Source of the DNA: Desulfosarcina sp963705435 | Lineage (GTDB): Bacteria > Desulfobacterota > Desulfobacteria > Desulfobacterales > Desulfosarcinaceae | NCBI GenBank assembly: GCA_963705435.1 | Contig: CAVPJR010000025.1 | Location: 124,001 to 188,000, forward strand | Length of the DNA stretch: 64,000 nt | Reading direction: 5' to 3' | In this document: positions 17,228-26,371 of the stretch, in pieces | How the letters are laid out: each line of letters starts with the position of its first letter | How positions within the stretch are numbered: position 1 is the first letter of the stretch | Position numbers and translations under genes: made by a program | Notes under the pieces: generated by a model | What the model was told of the DNA's origin: nothing | The model's input: only the letters and a program-made list of their open reading frames with translations | The model's database searches: none

Positions 17228-18190
17228 TCAGTCTCCTGACTGATTCCCCGAAGGCGGCGGAAGGCCTCCCGTCACACTGACCAGTTCACCGGAAAAGCTG
17301 CCCACGATCACTTTGCTTTTCAATTTCACCGGCAGACGCCGGTAGTCCGCTGACACCCAGAGCTGAATTTTCGCGTCCGGGCTCTTCTCGAAGACACCGC
17401 CCACATGCGCCAGGTCCGGTTCGATGAGAAAGGCGTCGAATGTGCCCGCCGGCACCGTCACGGTCTCCCGACGAACCACATCGGCCACCCCCATTACGTG
17501 CTTTTTCCCGTCGGTGACCGATCGCTGTATGCGGCCACCCACGACCAGGTTCGCCGACCGGGACCAATAAAAAATGGACAGGGGGTCAAAGGTACCGGCA
17601 GCAATGGGGATCGGCTCCCGGACCTCGCCGGGGTTGGTATATTGGACGGTCATCTCCTCCCAGTCGAAGGAGACGGTGATGTCTCGACGGGTGCTGCCTT
17701 CATGCTGTTTTTTTCGGTACAAGAGCGACTGACGCATGCCACTGTCCGCCCATGCGTCGATGCGGTCCCGAACCATGTAGAAGGCGTCCACAAAGGCATT
17801 GGACCGGGCCGTCAGGACGAAGTGATGGGCATCGACCCCTGCCATGTGCTCCTTGGGCAGCACTTCCAGCACCGCCTCCCCGGCCGGGATGATGGTCCAT
17901 TTGAGTATGAAGGTCAATCGTTCACCCGGACGGAATGCCCGGCTGGGAAACGGTGAATCGGCGGACCATGCCGTACCGGCAATGCACAGCCAGACGACGG
18001 CCCACACGGCGGCAGCCCAGCGGATAGCATAGCGGCACCCGGCATCCTTGATCCATCCCCGGCCTATCGGCCGATGAGGCATGGCTGTTTTCATCTGCAT
18101 CTTGACTTTCGGACATTGAATAACGAAAGCATCCGCCGATACCCTGATGTCATCCAACCCAAACGATCCATCGATCAACTGTTGAATCAT
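17228..18190 (-). CDS. DUF3108 domain protein
   Basis: The mature part is a DUF3108 beta-barrel of unknown function: FRPGERLTFILKWTIIPAGEA opens it, and AGTFDPLSIFYWSR and TVPAGTFDAFLIEPDL are typical strands. A signal-like segment (RWAAAVWAVVWLCIAGTAWS) precedes it. The frame can start directly at the stop of the upstream gene (ATG at 18190), but a start at 18100 (MQMKTAMPHRP) would place the signal peptide more normally, so the first 30 residues are doubtful. The family is usually found in the envelope of Gram-negative bacteria. Confidence 0.8.
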   Translation of the reverse strand: MIQQLIDGSFGLDDIRVSADAFVIQCPKVKMQMKTAMPHRPIGRGWIKDAGCRYAIRWAAAVWAVVWLCIAGTAWSADSPFPSRAFRPGERLTFILKWTIIPAGEAVLEVLPKEHMAGVDAHHFVLTARSNAFVDAFYMVRDRIDAWADSGMRQSLLYRKKQHEGSTRRDITVSFDWEEMTVQYTNPGEVREPIPIAAGTFDPLSIFYWSRSANLVVGGRIQRSVTDGKKHVMGVADVVRRETVTVPAGTFDAFLIEPDLAHVGGVFEKSPDAKIQLWVSADYRRLPVKLKSKVIVGSFSGELVSVTGGLPPPSGNQSGD

Positions 18191-19195
18191 TCAGGGGACT
18201 TTATAATCATCGACGTGCAATCCCGTTTCCAGCATGCACGGTTCCCAGCTGCCGGCAATGGGCTGGCGGCGTTTTTTCATCCACAACCACAGCCGGTATG
18301 CCTGGGTGAAGGCCACAGCGGTAACCAGCCTGGGAACCCACAGCCAGAAGGGGTGAATGCCCAGGGGCAGAAACAGTAATGGGTCTTCCACCATGGCGTG
18401 ATTGATTCCGATGGAGACGTGCAGGGTTTTCAGCTGATCCTGAGGAAGACGGCGCTCCCGGGTCTCGGCCACGATGACCGCACCGCCGTAGGTGATACCG
18501 AACACCGCAGCGGTCATCCACAGCACGCCCACCTGCCGATCCAAACCCAACAGGCCCATAAGGGGTTCGATGATCCGCGCCACCTTGTCGATAAGGCGGT
18601 ACCGCTTCAACATGTCCATAAATATCATCAGGGCCGTAATGATAAACAGAATCTTCAGGCTCAGCCACGCCATGGCCGCGGCCCACCCTTGCAAAGCCGG
18701 CCAGAACATCAGCCGAGTCGAAACCGACGAGCCCGCTGCGACGTTTTGAACCGTTTCCGGCCCCACCACCCAACCCAGCAAGAAGACGGTCAGCACGGCA
18801 GCCCCCAGCCGAACGGCAGTGGCCATCCATGCGGGGCATCCAGACTGGCGCTGCACGAGCCCTTCCTGGAAAAGGCTGTGGGCGATAAGCAGAAACACCG
18901 CCATCAGCGTCATCTGGTCGACGGTGAAGGGCAGCACGGACATGGCGGCAATGGCGCCGTAGATACCGGTCAGCAGGCCGGCCAGCAACGGCAGGGCGGC
19001 CATGGCCGGCAGATGGATCGTCCCCATCAGCGGCTCCAGCCAGCCGTCTATCCGGTCGAGCCATCCGGAATAATCCAGCAGAAAGGTGGCAAAGGAGACC
19101 GGCAGGATGATCTTGCCCATCCAGAGAAAACCCTGCCACCCTTTGACGGCCCCGCGTTCAAAGCTGCTTTTAATCGGATGTGTTCGCGTCTCCAC
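18191..19195 (-). CDS. Nucleoside recognition (Gate) domain membrane protein
   Basis: 334 residues with about eight to nine hydrophobic segments and two Gate-domain halves, the second around ITYGGAVIVAETRERRLPQDQ and HAMVEDPLLFLPLG. These match the nucleoside-recognition / spore-maturation SpmA-like superfamily. Transport substrate is unknown; nucleosides are only implied by the family name. The gene abuts the DUF3108 gene (TGA followed directly by ATG), suggesting translational coupling. Confidence 0.8.
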   Translation of the reverse strand: METRTHPIKSSFERGAVKGWQGFLWMGKIILPVSFATFLLDYSGWLDRIDGWLEPLMGTIHLPAMAALPLLAGLLTGIYGAIAAMSVLPFTVDQMTLMAVFLLIAHSLFQEGLVQRQSGCPAWMATAVRLGAAVLTVFLLGWVVGPETVQNVAAGSSVSTRLMFWPALQGWAAAMAWLSLKILFIITALMIFMDMLKRYRLIDKVARIIEPLMGLLGLDRQVGVLWMTAAVFGITYGGAVIVAETRERRLPQDQLKTLHVSIGINHAMVEDPLLFLPLGIHPFWLWVPRLVTAVAFTQAYRLWLWMKKRRQPIAGSWEPCMLETGLHVDDYKVP

Positions 19196-19307
19196 GGTTG
19201 TGTTCCTGTTTGCTGCCTGTCTTAGACCGGGTTAGTGATGAAAAAGTCCCTATATCACAGTTTTCTGGGCAGGGCACGAATTGAAATGCACGGCGGGTTT
19301 CACGAAT

Positions 19308-19335
19308 AAAAAAGCAGCCGATAGCATCCCGGCTG
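19308..19335 (-). terminator. Rho-independent terminator downstream of the PilZ gene
   Basis: On the minus strand CAGCCG pairs with CGGCTG across an eight-base loop, and C plus six T follow immediately. It lies 60 bases beyond the PilZ gene stop and so closes the NuoE-to-PilZ operon. Confidence 0.75.
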
Positions 19336-19394
19336 TCAGGTGTCGATCGTTCACGTCTTTGAAAAATGGCCGGTCAACATCCATAAAAAAACGG

Positions 19395-19871
19395 TCAACG
19401 CATCAGGTAGAATCCCAGGGCAGGGTCGTCCGGCTCGTTGGGGTGAAAGGAGGCGCCCACGTATAGCCCGCTGACGTTGCGGACGATGACACGTTTTTCC
19501 ATGGGCGTCCGTTTGCGATCGTCCAAGCGAAATTCCACCAGCAGCTTGGCGCCGACGGGAAAGGTGCGGGGAACGGTCATTTTCAATTTCAAGCCGGTGG
19601 TGGAGAGATCCACCACCTTCGCCAGGCCGGTGTCCTCGGGTCCGTTTTTTCCCAGAAGGGTGAATTTTCCTGGCAAATCGGCACCTTTGCGGTATTGTTT
19701 GCGCTTTTCCAATCGACAGCGGAAGTGATGGCCACAGGCACAGGTGCAGTTGACCGAAATTTTCTTGTCAGACTCTGCATATTGGCTCACGTCGGCTGTT
19801 TTGGCATGACCGCATTGAGGACAACGGAAGGTGGCGGTATTGTTCCTAGATATGAAAACGGTCTGATCCAT
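19395..19871 (-). CDS. PilZ domain protein with N-terminal zinc ribbon
   Basis: A 158-residue protein starting MDQTVFISRNN. Four cysteines near residues 17-45 (CPQCGHAK ... CTCACGHHF) form a probable zinc ribbon. A PilZ domain (about 55-155) follows, with RKQYRKGADLPG as the c-di-GMP-binding arginine motif, VVDLSTTGLKLKM as the D/NxSxxG motif and GASFHPNEPDDPALGFYL at the end. It probably senses cyclic di-GMP. It lies four bases beyond the rseC stop, as the last gene of the electron-transfer operon, which is an odd place for a motility or biofilm sensor. Confidence 0.85.
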   Translation of the reverse strand: MDQTVFISRNNTATFRCPQCGHAKTADVSQYAESDKKISVNCTCACGHHFRCRLEKRKQYRKGADLPGKFTLLGKNGPEDTGLAKVVDLSTTGLKLKMTVPRTFPVGAKLLVEFRLDDRKRTPMEKRVIVRNVSGLYVGASFHPNEPDDPALGFYLMR

Positions 19872-19875
19872 ACGA

Positions 19876-20364
19876 TTACCATTCTGTTTGAGGCTGCACC
19901 AGTGCGTCCGTCGACGGCGATTGGTGCCCCCTGACCTTGATGATTTCAGGTTTGTAGCTGGCATGGGTAGAAAGGCGCCGGCCAGCGATGCGAATGACGA
20001 TGAAGGCCAGGCCGAAAAACAGGAAACCGAACAAGGCGGAAAGCCCGGATGGATCGGCGCCCCGAATAACAGCCACCGCTTGGCCGAGCACCGCACCAGC
20101 AATCATGGCCAGGATCGGGAAGACGTAAAGCAGGAAGGTGGCTTTTAACAAGGAGGACGTCCTAATGTTCAAAACGATTCGATCCCCTACGCGGGCATCG
20201 GCCGTATTGATCGCCTCCACCTCCATCTCTTTGCCACCACCGCCACCCTGGCAGGCGTCTTTGGATGAACAGGACGCACAGGCGCTTGAACGGGTGGTTT
20301 TTACCCATGCCGTCCTTGCCTCTGAACTTCCCATTTTAAATACGACACCTTCTTCAGTAGCCAT
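19876..20364 (-). CDS. rseC: RseC/MucC family membrane protein
   Basis: A 162-residue protein with an N-terminal cysteine cluster (SSACASCSSKDACQGG) and two membrane helices (about 82-100 and 110-128). Both are diagnostic of RseC, the SoxR-reducing-system / RseC family. It often accompanies rnf genes, where it may help hold Rnf-dependent reduction of SoxR. Here it follows the RnfB-like gene by 42 bases, which fits that association. A tail after about residue 135 (YKPEIIKVRGHQ) is unremarkable. Confidence 0.88.
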   Translation of the reverse strand: MATEEGVVFKMGSSEARTAWVKTTRSSACASCSSKDACQGGGGGKEMEVEAINTADARVGDRIVLNIRTSSLLKATFLLYVFPILAMIAGAVLGQAVAVIRGADPSGLSALFGFLFFGLAFIVIRIAGRRLSTHASYKPEIIKVRGHQSPSTDALVQPQTEW

Positions 20365-20406
20365 AAGCGCTTCTTTGCATATCGTTGTGTCGACCCGTGC
20401 GGGTGA

Positions 20407-22461
20407 TCAGGCGTTGACGGCGTCCCTGATCTTTTCCAGCGGCCGCTGATTCTCCGCATTCTTATAGCAGATAAGGCCGCAATTGAGGCACCGGGAAGCC
20501 TCAGCCAGTGCTGCCGCTGTGTCGAAACCCTTCTCCAGTTCCATCAGTTGCGCCAGGTCTCTGCTGTCGGCCAGGGGCATGATTCGCCGCTGGCTGGCCG
20601 CCACCGCTTCCACGTGGTCCACGTTCTGGATAGCGGCATCGGGCTTCAGGACGTTTTCCGGCAGGTCCAATGGAATATCGTAGATGATTTTATGAATGGC
20701 CGCGGCGGCACGCCGCCCGGCGCCAATGGCCTTGATGGCACCGCTGAAATCGGTCAGGGCGTCACCCTTGGCAAACAAACCAGCGTCGTCGGCATGCTCC
20801 GGCTGTTTGTACGGGGGAACGGCCGTCCAGGTCCCCGGGCGGCTTTCAGCGTCATCATCCCCCATGGGTCGGGTAAAAATCAGCTCGGGGAATCTTCCAG
20901 AAGAGAAGACCAGGGTCTGGGCTTCAAGCAGCCGCGTTTCACCGGTATCCACATTCAGCACCTCAAGCCCGGAAAGTGATTCGCCGTCACCGAACAGACG
21001 GGTGACGCCGGCTCGCAGGAGTATGTTGGCTCCGGCTTCGGTCAGCGCCGAAACGGTCGCGTTGTCGAGACTGTCCCGGATAATGAAGGTAACGGTCTCG
21101 GCGCCTAAAGATCGGGCTTGGGCCAGGGCCTCTCCGGCCAGCCCTTCGCCGCCGACAATCACCGTGTGACTCCCGCAGGATACCGTTCCATGTCCCTTTT
21201 TGCCGGAACGCAGCAGGTCCAGCAGCAGACATCCACTGGGCAGCGGCGCTTCCACCGTTTTCTCGGCACCCCGGGCCAGTCGGCTGTCCCAGCCGCCCGA
21301 GGCGAGAAACACCGCCTCGTAGCCGTCGTCCAGAAGACCGGCCACGGTCATGTCGCGGCCCAGCATCTGACCGGTCCGGGCGTCCACGCCCATCTCCAGG
21401 ATACCGTCGATATCCCATTTGAGGATCGTATCTGGCAGACGGTACTTGGCGATGGCGGTATTGAGCAGGCCGCCCAGGCGGTCCGTCCCCTCGAACACCG
21501 TGGCCCCATGGCCCAAACGGGCCGCGAAAAAGGCTGCGGAAAGACCCTGGACCCCGCCACCGACTACGGCGATGCGGCGGCCTGAATCCGGCGCCTTGAA
21601 TGGCTGAATACGCTCCTTCTGGGTGCGTTCATAGTCGGCGGCAAACCGCTTCAGGAAATTGATCGCCACCGGCTCGTCCACATATTTACGCCGGCAGTCG
21701 TTTTCACAGGGTCGGGGACAGATTCTGCCGATCACCGTTGGAAAGGGGTTGCGCTCCTTGATGGTTTGAACAGACCCGTGGTAGTCGCCGTCGGCGATCT
21801 GCTGGATGTAGCGGCTGATGTTGATCCCCGCCGGGCAGGCGCGCTGGCAGGGCGTCGTGCAATCTTCGGTGGTGTACTCCTTGAGTATTCTCCGGGTGAC
21901 CGATGACAAGGTGATGATGTGCTTGGGACAGATCCGCTCACAGGTGCCGCAGCCGGTGCATTTTACCTCGTCCACCACGGGAAGCCCCTGGGGTCCCATG
22001 ACGATCGCGTCGAAGGGGCAGGCGGCGGCGCAGGTGCCCAGCCCGAGGCAGCCGATATTGCACACCTTCATGCCACCTGAAAGCAGGGCGACGGCCCGGC
22101 AGTCGTTCATGCCGTTATAGCTGTATTTGACGTCCGCCTCGGCCACGCCGTAGGTACACCCGGGCAGGGCGATGTCCGGCTCCTTGGCCTCGACGCTCAC
22201 GCCGAGGATGGCGGCAATGGCCAGGGCCACGTCTTCACCGGCGGCCACGCACGAGTTGGGTGCGGCTTTGCCCGCCACGATGGCCTCTGCATTGGCGCTG
22301 CATCCAGGCAGACCGCAGCCGCCGCAGTTGGCTCCGGGCAGGGCCTCTTCGACGGAAACGATTTTGGGGTCCACGTAAACGTAAAAGACCTTGGAGGCCA
22401 GCGCCAGGCCGATGCCCACCACCAGCCCCAGTCCGCCCATGAGTATAATGGCTATCGTCAT
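20407..22461 (-). CDS. RnfB-like ferredoxin protein fused to GltD-type FAD oxidoreductase
   Basis: A 684-residue fusion. Residues 1-25 form a membrane anchor. Then comes the RnfB four-cysteine domain (PGANCGGCGLPGCSANAEA), and two 4Fe-4S clusters (GTCAAACPFDAI; CTGCGTCERICPKHI). From about 200 a glutamate-synthase small-subunit-like module follows: its own Fe-S cysteines (CTTPCQRACPAG), a FAD Rossmann motif (AVVGGGVQGLSAAF), a second Rossmann for NAD(P) (TVIVGGEGLAGEAL) and a C-terminal cysteine motif (CLNCGLICYKN). RnfB normally shuttles electrons from ferredoxin. The fused flavin reductase would let it exchange them with NAD(P)H. The upstream NuoF-like gene ends 13 bases before it. Confidence 0.88.
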   Translation of the reverse strand: MTIAIILMGGLGLVVGIGLALASKVFYVYVDPKIVSVEEALPGANCGGCGLPGCSANAEAIVAGKAAPNSCVAAGEDVALAIAAILGVSVEAKEPDIALPGCTYGVAEADVKYSYNGMNDCRAVALLSGGMKVCNIGCLGLGTCAAACPFDAIVMGPQGLPVVDEVKCTGCGTCERICPKHIITLSSVTRRILKEYTTEDCTTPCQRACPAGINISRYIQQIADGDYHGSVQTIKERNPFPTVIGRICPRPCENDCRRKYVDEPVAINFLKRFAADYERTQKERIQPFKAPDSGRRIAVVGGGVQGLSAAFFAARLGHGATVFEGTDRLGGLLNTAIAKYRLPDTILKWDIDGILEMGVDARTGQMLGRDMTVAGLLDDGYEAVFLASGGWDSRLARGAEKTVEAPLPSGCLLLDLLRSGKKGHGTVSCGSHTVIVGGEGLAGEALAQARSLGAETVTFIIRDSLDNATVSALTEAGANILLRAGVTRLFGDGESLSGLEVLNVDTGETRLLEAQTLVFSSGRFPELIFTRPMGDDDAESRPGTWTAVPPYKQPEHADDAGLFAKGDALTDFSGAIKAIGAGRRAAAAIHKIIYDIPLDLPENVLKPDAAIQNVDHVEAVAASQRRIMPLADSRDLAQLMELEKGFDTAAALAEASRCLNCGLICYKNAENQRPLEKIRDAVNA

Positions 22462-22474
22462 CTCAACGCTCCTG

Positions 22475-24322
22475 TTAAAAAATAGCGTCGAACTTGCACT
22501 TGTCGTAGCAGGTCAGACACTTGATGCATTTTTCCTTGTCGATGCGGGCCAATTCCTTCTTTTTCCAGACGACGGCATCGGCCGGGCAGGCTCTGAAGCA
22601 CATGCCGCAGCGGGTACAGGCATCCGGCTCCACTTCAAAGCGGAGAAGCGCCACGCAGCGCTTGGCCGGACATCGCCCTTCGTGAATGTGAGCCTCGAAC
22701 TCATCCCTGAAGTAGCGCAGTGCGGAGAGCACCGGGTTTGGCCCCGTCTGGCCCAGGCCGCACAGGGCGGTCCCGCGGATAGTCTGTGAAAGCTCGACCA
22801 GGACGTCGAGATCGCTCGGCTCTCCGCGGCCCTCACAGATCTTCTCCAGAATCTGGAGTTGGCGGCGGGTGCCCTCCCGGCAGGGTGTGCATTTGCCGCA
22901 GGACTCGTCCTGAATGAACTCCATGAAAAAACGGGCCATATCCACCATGCAGGTCTTTTCGTCCATGACGATGGCACCGCCGGAGCCCATGATGGCTCCC
23001 ACCTTGGCAATGGCCTCGTAGTCCACCGGCGTGTCCAGGTAGGCTTCAGGAATGCACCCGCCCGACGGGCCGCCCAGCTGAACCGCCTTGAATTTACGTT
23101 TCTTCGGAATACCACCGCCGATGTCGTAGATGATTGTGCGCAGGGGCGTACCCATGGGGACTTCCACCAGGCCGATGTTGTTCACATCGCCGGAAAGGGC
23201 GAAGACCTTGGTGCCTTTGCTGGTCTCGGTGCCTACACCGGCGTACCAGGCGCCGCCGTTGACCATGATCTGGGCCACGTTGGCCAGGGTTTCCACGTTG
23301 TTGAGGATGGTGGGCTTCTCCCATAAACCTTTATGGGCCGGAAAGGGCGGACGCGGACGCGGCATGCCCCGCTTGCCCTCGATGGAGCGCATCAGGGCGG
23401 TCTCTTCGCCGCAGACGAAAGCGCCAGCGCCCTGGTAGATCTCGATATCGAAGGAGAGCTCCGATCCCAGGATGTTGTCGCCCAGCAGCCCGTATTCCTT
23501 GGCCTGCTCGATGGCCAGGCCCAAGCGCTTGATGGCCAGGGGATATTCGGTGCGGGCGTAGATGTATCCTTTGTGCGCGTCGATGGCCTTGGCGGCGATG
23601 ATCATGCCCTCTAACACCGCATGGGGGTCCGCCTCCAGGATACTGCGGTCCATAAAGGCCCCGGGATCGCCCTCATCGGCGTTGCAGAGCACGTATTTCA
23701 CCGGGTCGGCACTCTGGCTGGCGAAATCCCACTTCACCCCCGTGGGGAACCCGGCGCCCCCGCGCCCCCGCATGCCGGAGATTTTCATCTCTTGGATGAT
23801 CTGTTGGGGGCTCATGTCGAACAGCGCCTTGGCCACACCGATATACCCGTCCCGGCCGATATACTCGTCAATGGACTCGGGGTCGATCAACCCTTTGTTG
23901 CGCAGGGCCCGCGGCATCTGGTGGGCAAAAAAGGGAATCTTGGTCTGGGCGGCGATTTTGGCTTTGGAGACCGGGTCCTTGTAGAGCAGCCGCTCCACCG
24001 GCTTGCCGTTGATCAGGTGCGACTCGACCAATTCGGGCATGTCATCCACGGCGAGCTTCTCGTAAAATATGTCGCCGGGGTGAACCACCAACAAGGGTCC
24101 CAGGGCACAGAAGCCGTTACAGCCAGTTTCGATCACCTGAACCTTGTCGGTCAATCCCTTTTCGGCAATGGCCGCTACCAGGGCATCCTTGACCCGGATG
24201 GCACCGGTGGCGTGACATCCGGTGCCGCCGCAGAGCAGCAAGTAAGTCTTGTCCTTGAATGCCAGCCGGTCCTTCTGTGCATTTCGAATGCCCTCCAGAT
24301 CCTGAGTGGTCAGTTTCGCCAT
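22475..24322 (-). CDS. NuoF/HydB-like NADH-binding flavoprotein
   Basis: 615 residues with the layout of the NADH-oxidising subunit of electron-bifurcating hydrogenases and formate dehydrogenases. The order is an N-terminal 2Fe-2S thioredoxin-like domain (LLLCGGTGCHATGA), the FMN/NADH core (MRGRGGAGFPTGVKWDF; CNADEGDPGAFMDRS), SLBB, the NuoF 4Fe-4S motif (ESCGKCTPCREGTRR) and a C-terminal two-cluster ferredoxin (CTRCGMCFRACPA; CIKCLTCYDKCKF). Plain NuoF lacks the extra ends. This is a soluble electron-input subunit that should pair with the NuoE-like protein encoded upstream. Confidence 0.92.
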   Translation of the reverse strand: MAKLTTQDLEGIRNAQKDRLAFKDKTYLLLCGGTGCHATGAIRVKDALVAAIAEKGLTDKVQVIETGCNGFCALGPLLVVHPGDIFYEKLAVDDMPELVESHLINGKPVERLLYKDPVSKAKIAAQTKIPFFAHQMPRALRNKGLIDPESIDEYIGRDGYIGVAKALFDMSPQQIIQEMKISGMRGRGGAGFPTGVKWDFASQSADPVKYVLCNADEGDPGAFMDRSILEADPHAVLEGMIIAAKAIDAHKGYIYARTEYPLAIKRLGLAIEQAKEYGLLGDNILGSELSFDIEIYQGAGAFVCGEETALMRSIEGKRGMPRPRPPFPAHKGLWEKPTILNNVETLANVAQIMVNGGAWYAGVGTETSKGTKVFALSGDVNNIGLVEVPMGTPLRTIIYDIGGGIPKKRKFKAVQLGGPSGGCIPEAYLDTPVDYEAIAKVGAIMGSGGAIVMDEKTCMVDMARFFMEFIQDESCGKCTPCREGTRRQLQILEKICEGRGEPSDLDVLVELSQTIRGTALCGLGQTGPNPVLSALRYFRDEFEAHIHEGRCPAKRCVALLRFEVEPDACTRCGMCFRACPADAVVWKKKELARIDKEKCIKCLTCYDKCKFDAIF

Positions 24323-24341
24323 TTCCCGTCTCCAGCAGTGT

Positions 24342-24695
24342 TTACCAGGAACCGTCCAGCCCCCTGATGCCGTTCATGTATAGTCGCCCGCAGGCCACAA
24401 AAAGTGAGTATTCCGTCACCATCAACGGAATTTCGAAAGACTCGGCCATCTCCACGAAGGCCTTGGGTGGATTTTTTCCCCTGACGATGACGATGGCGCC
24501 GACACCGACGATTTTCGCAGTTCGGATAACATGGTCCGTGGTGACACCCGTCAGCAAGGCACAACCCTTGGCCGCGGCCGCCAGGACATCGTCCATCAGA
24601 TCCGCTGCGCCACCGGCAACGATGACCGTGTCCATCTGATTTTCCCCACAAAGCATGCTGCCTTTGAGGATATCTTTAATTTCGGAAATTTTCAT
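24342..24695 (-). CDS. DRTGG domain protein
   Basis: A 117-residue DRTGG-domain protein: ILKGSMLCGENQMDTVIVAG and LLTGVTTDHVIRTAKIVGVG are typical. Such proteins sit inside NuoE-NuoF-hydrogenase operons of Firmicutes and Desulfobacterota, sometimes with an anti-sigma-like ATPase, and may be regulators. It is encoded between the NuoE- and NuoF-like genes, 20 bases before the latter. No catalytic residues are known for the domain. Confidence 0.8.
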   Translation of the reverse strand: MKISEIKDILKGSMLCGENQMDTVIVAGGAADLMDDVLAAAAKGCALLTGVTTDHVIRTAKIVGVGAIVIVRGKNPPKAFVEMAESFEIPLMVTEYSLFVACGRLYMNGIRGLDGSW

Positions 24696-24745
24696 GATCG
24701 TTCTACGTTGAACCCAATGGGGCTATCGGTTTAACAACGATTGGA

Positions 24746-25240
24746 TTAGGCATACTTCTTAAGCAGTTCTAAAACCTTGTCCGAACTGACGTCTCCGTAA
24801 GTGTCCTGACCCACCACCATTACCGGTGCCAAACCGCAGGCACCCAGGCAACGAACAGCCTCCAGGGAAAAGCGCCGATCTTCGGTGGTGCCGCCCTCCT
24901 CCAACTGGTATTCATTTTCAATGCGGCTCAGGGCCTCCTTGATGCCTTTGACGTAACAGGCCGTTCCCAGGCACATCTTGATGGTGTGGCGGCCCTTGGG
25001 CACCATGGAAAAAAGGGAGTAGAAGGATGCCACGCCGTAAACGCTGCTGGCGGGCAGGTTAAGGCCCTGGCTGATGTAATCCAGCAATTCCACGGGCAGG
25101 TATCCGGCGATGGTCTGGCACTCCCTGAGGACCGTGATGACGGCCCCGGAAATAGTCCTGTTTTTCTGGATGACGGCGTCGATCTGAGACCACATGTCGT
25201 TGCTGATGTCCGCATGATTGGGGTGGTGTGTCAGGGTCAT
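24746..25240 (-). CDS. NuoE-like 2Fe-2S subunit
   Basis: 164 residues. The start at 25240 is preferred because AGGAG precedes it. An N-terminal helical bundle leads to a thioredoxin-like 2Fe-2S domain with four ligands in CLGTACYVKG and RCLGACGLAPVM, as in NuoE and HydC. It should form the diaphorase dimer with the NuoF-like protein. It is the first gene of the operon NuoE-DRTGG-NuoF-RnfB/GltD-RseC-PilZ. Confidence 0.92.
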   Translation of the reverse strand: MTLTHHPNHADISNDMWSQIDAVIQKNRTISGAVITVLRECQTIAGYLPVELLDYISQGLNLPASSVYGVASFYSLFSMVPKGRHTIKMCLGTACYVKGIKEALSRIENEYQLEEGGTTEDRRFSLEAVRCLGACGLAPVMVVGQDTYGDVSSDKVLELLKKYA

Positions 25241-25531
25241 GTCTGAAACGCTCCTTGAATCGCAAAAAAGCAACGGCTTCGAATGCGCGTAATATTGACG
25301 AATAGGCGGCCTGTAAGGCAATGGTAATGAATCACCGGCGACCGCGTGGCAACATTTCATAAATATATATAAATGTCAACGCTATCATGGCCGTCCGCCC
25401 GCGCCTGACAACGCTTGACGGGGCTGCAAAAGCTGGTCTATAACCCAACCGCCCGGATGGCGACAAAAATCGATGGCACACCGACCGGCAAGGCGTGGAA
25501 AACCCCGCAAAGCAGACACTGGAGGCAACCC

Positions 25532-26371
25532 TTGAACCGCCAGAAAGAAAAAGTCCGCGAAACCGCAGCATTTCTCCAATCGAAACTGGACCACGCCCCT
25601 GACACCGGAGTGATCACCGGCACCGGACTGGGCGAGGCCGTCGGCCCTCTCGATGACGCGCTGACAATGGATTACGCAGACATCCCGAACTTTCCCGTAT
25701 CCACGGTGGTCGGTCATTCGGGGCGGTTGATGGCCGGAACGCTGGCCGGGCATCCGGTGATGGTCATGCAGGGGCGCGTCCACCTGTACGAAGGCTATTC
25801 CCCCGGCGCAGTAACCTTTCCCGTGCGGGTAATGCAGGCGCTGGGCGTGCGGCACCTGATCATCTCCAATGCGGCCGGCGGCATGAACCCCGCCTTTCGC
25901 CAGGGAGATCTGATGGTGATCCGCGACCACATCAATCTCACCGGCGAAAATCCGCTGGTCGGCGCCAATCATGACGATTGGGGGCCCCGATTTCCGGACA
26001 TGACGGCGGCCTATGATCGATCCCTGGAGCAGCTTTCCCGCCGGGCGGCCGACAGTCTGGGCATTGCTTTAAAAGGCGGCGTCTATGCCGGCTTGAAGGG
26101 GCCGTCTCTGGAAACACCGGCAGAAATCCGCTACCTGAAAACCATCGGCGCCGATGCGGTGGGTTTTTCGACGGTGATGGAATCCATTGTTGCCGTGCAC
26201 GCCGGCATGCGGGTGCTGGGGCTGTCCACCATCACCAACATCAACGACCCGGACCGGCCGGCCCCAGCATCCGTTGAGGCCATCGTGGCCACGGCCAACC
26301 AGGCGGCACCCGATCTCAACCGTCTGATCCAGGCCGTGGTGGCACAGATCCACAAGGGCACGCGGCCATGA
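25532..26371 (+). CDS. Purine-nucleoside phosphorylase
   Basis: About 279 residues of a trimeric PNP, which phosphorolyses inosine, guanosine or methylthioadenosine to base and (thio)ribose-1-phosphate. Seen: ITGTGLGEAV (phosphate loop), HSGRLMAGTLAGHPVMVMQGR, HLYEGYSPGAVTFPVRVM and SNAAGGMNPAFRQGDL. I start it at the TTG at 25532, which has GGAGG seven bases upstream; the longer ATG-initiated frame at 25415 adds a tail without family similarity. The stop overlaps the next gene by four bases, so the gene is coupled to the deaminase that follows. Confidence 0.9.
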   Translation: MNRQKEKVRETAAFLQSKLDHAPDTGVITGTGLGEAVGPLDDALTMDYADIPNFPVSTVVGHSGRLMAGTLAGHPVMVMQGRVHLYEGYSPGAVTFPVRVMQALGVRHLIISNAAGGMNPAFRQGDLMVIRDHINLTGENPLVGANHDDWGPRFPDMTAAYDRSLEQLSRRAADSLGIALKGGVYAGLKGPSLETPAEIRYLKTIGADAVGFSTVMESIVAVHAGMRVLGLSTITNINDPDRPAPASVEAIVATANQAAPDLNRLIQAVVAQIHKGTRP

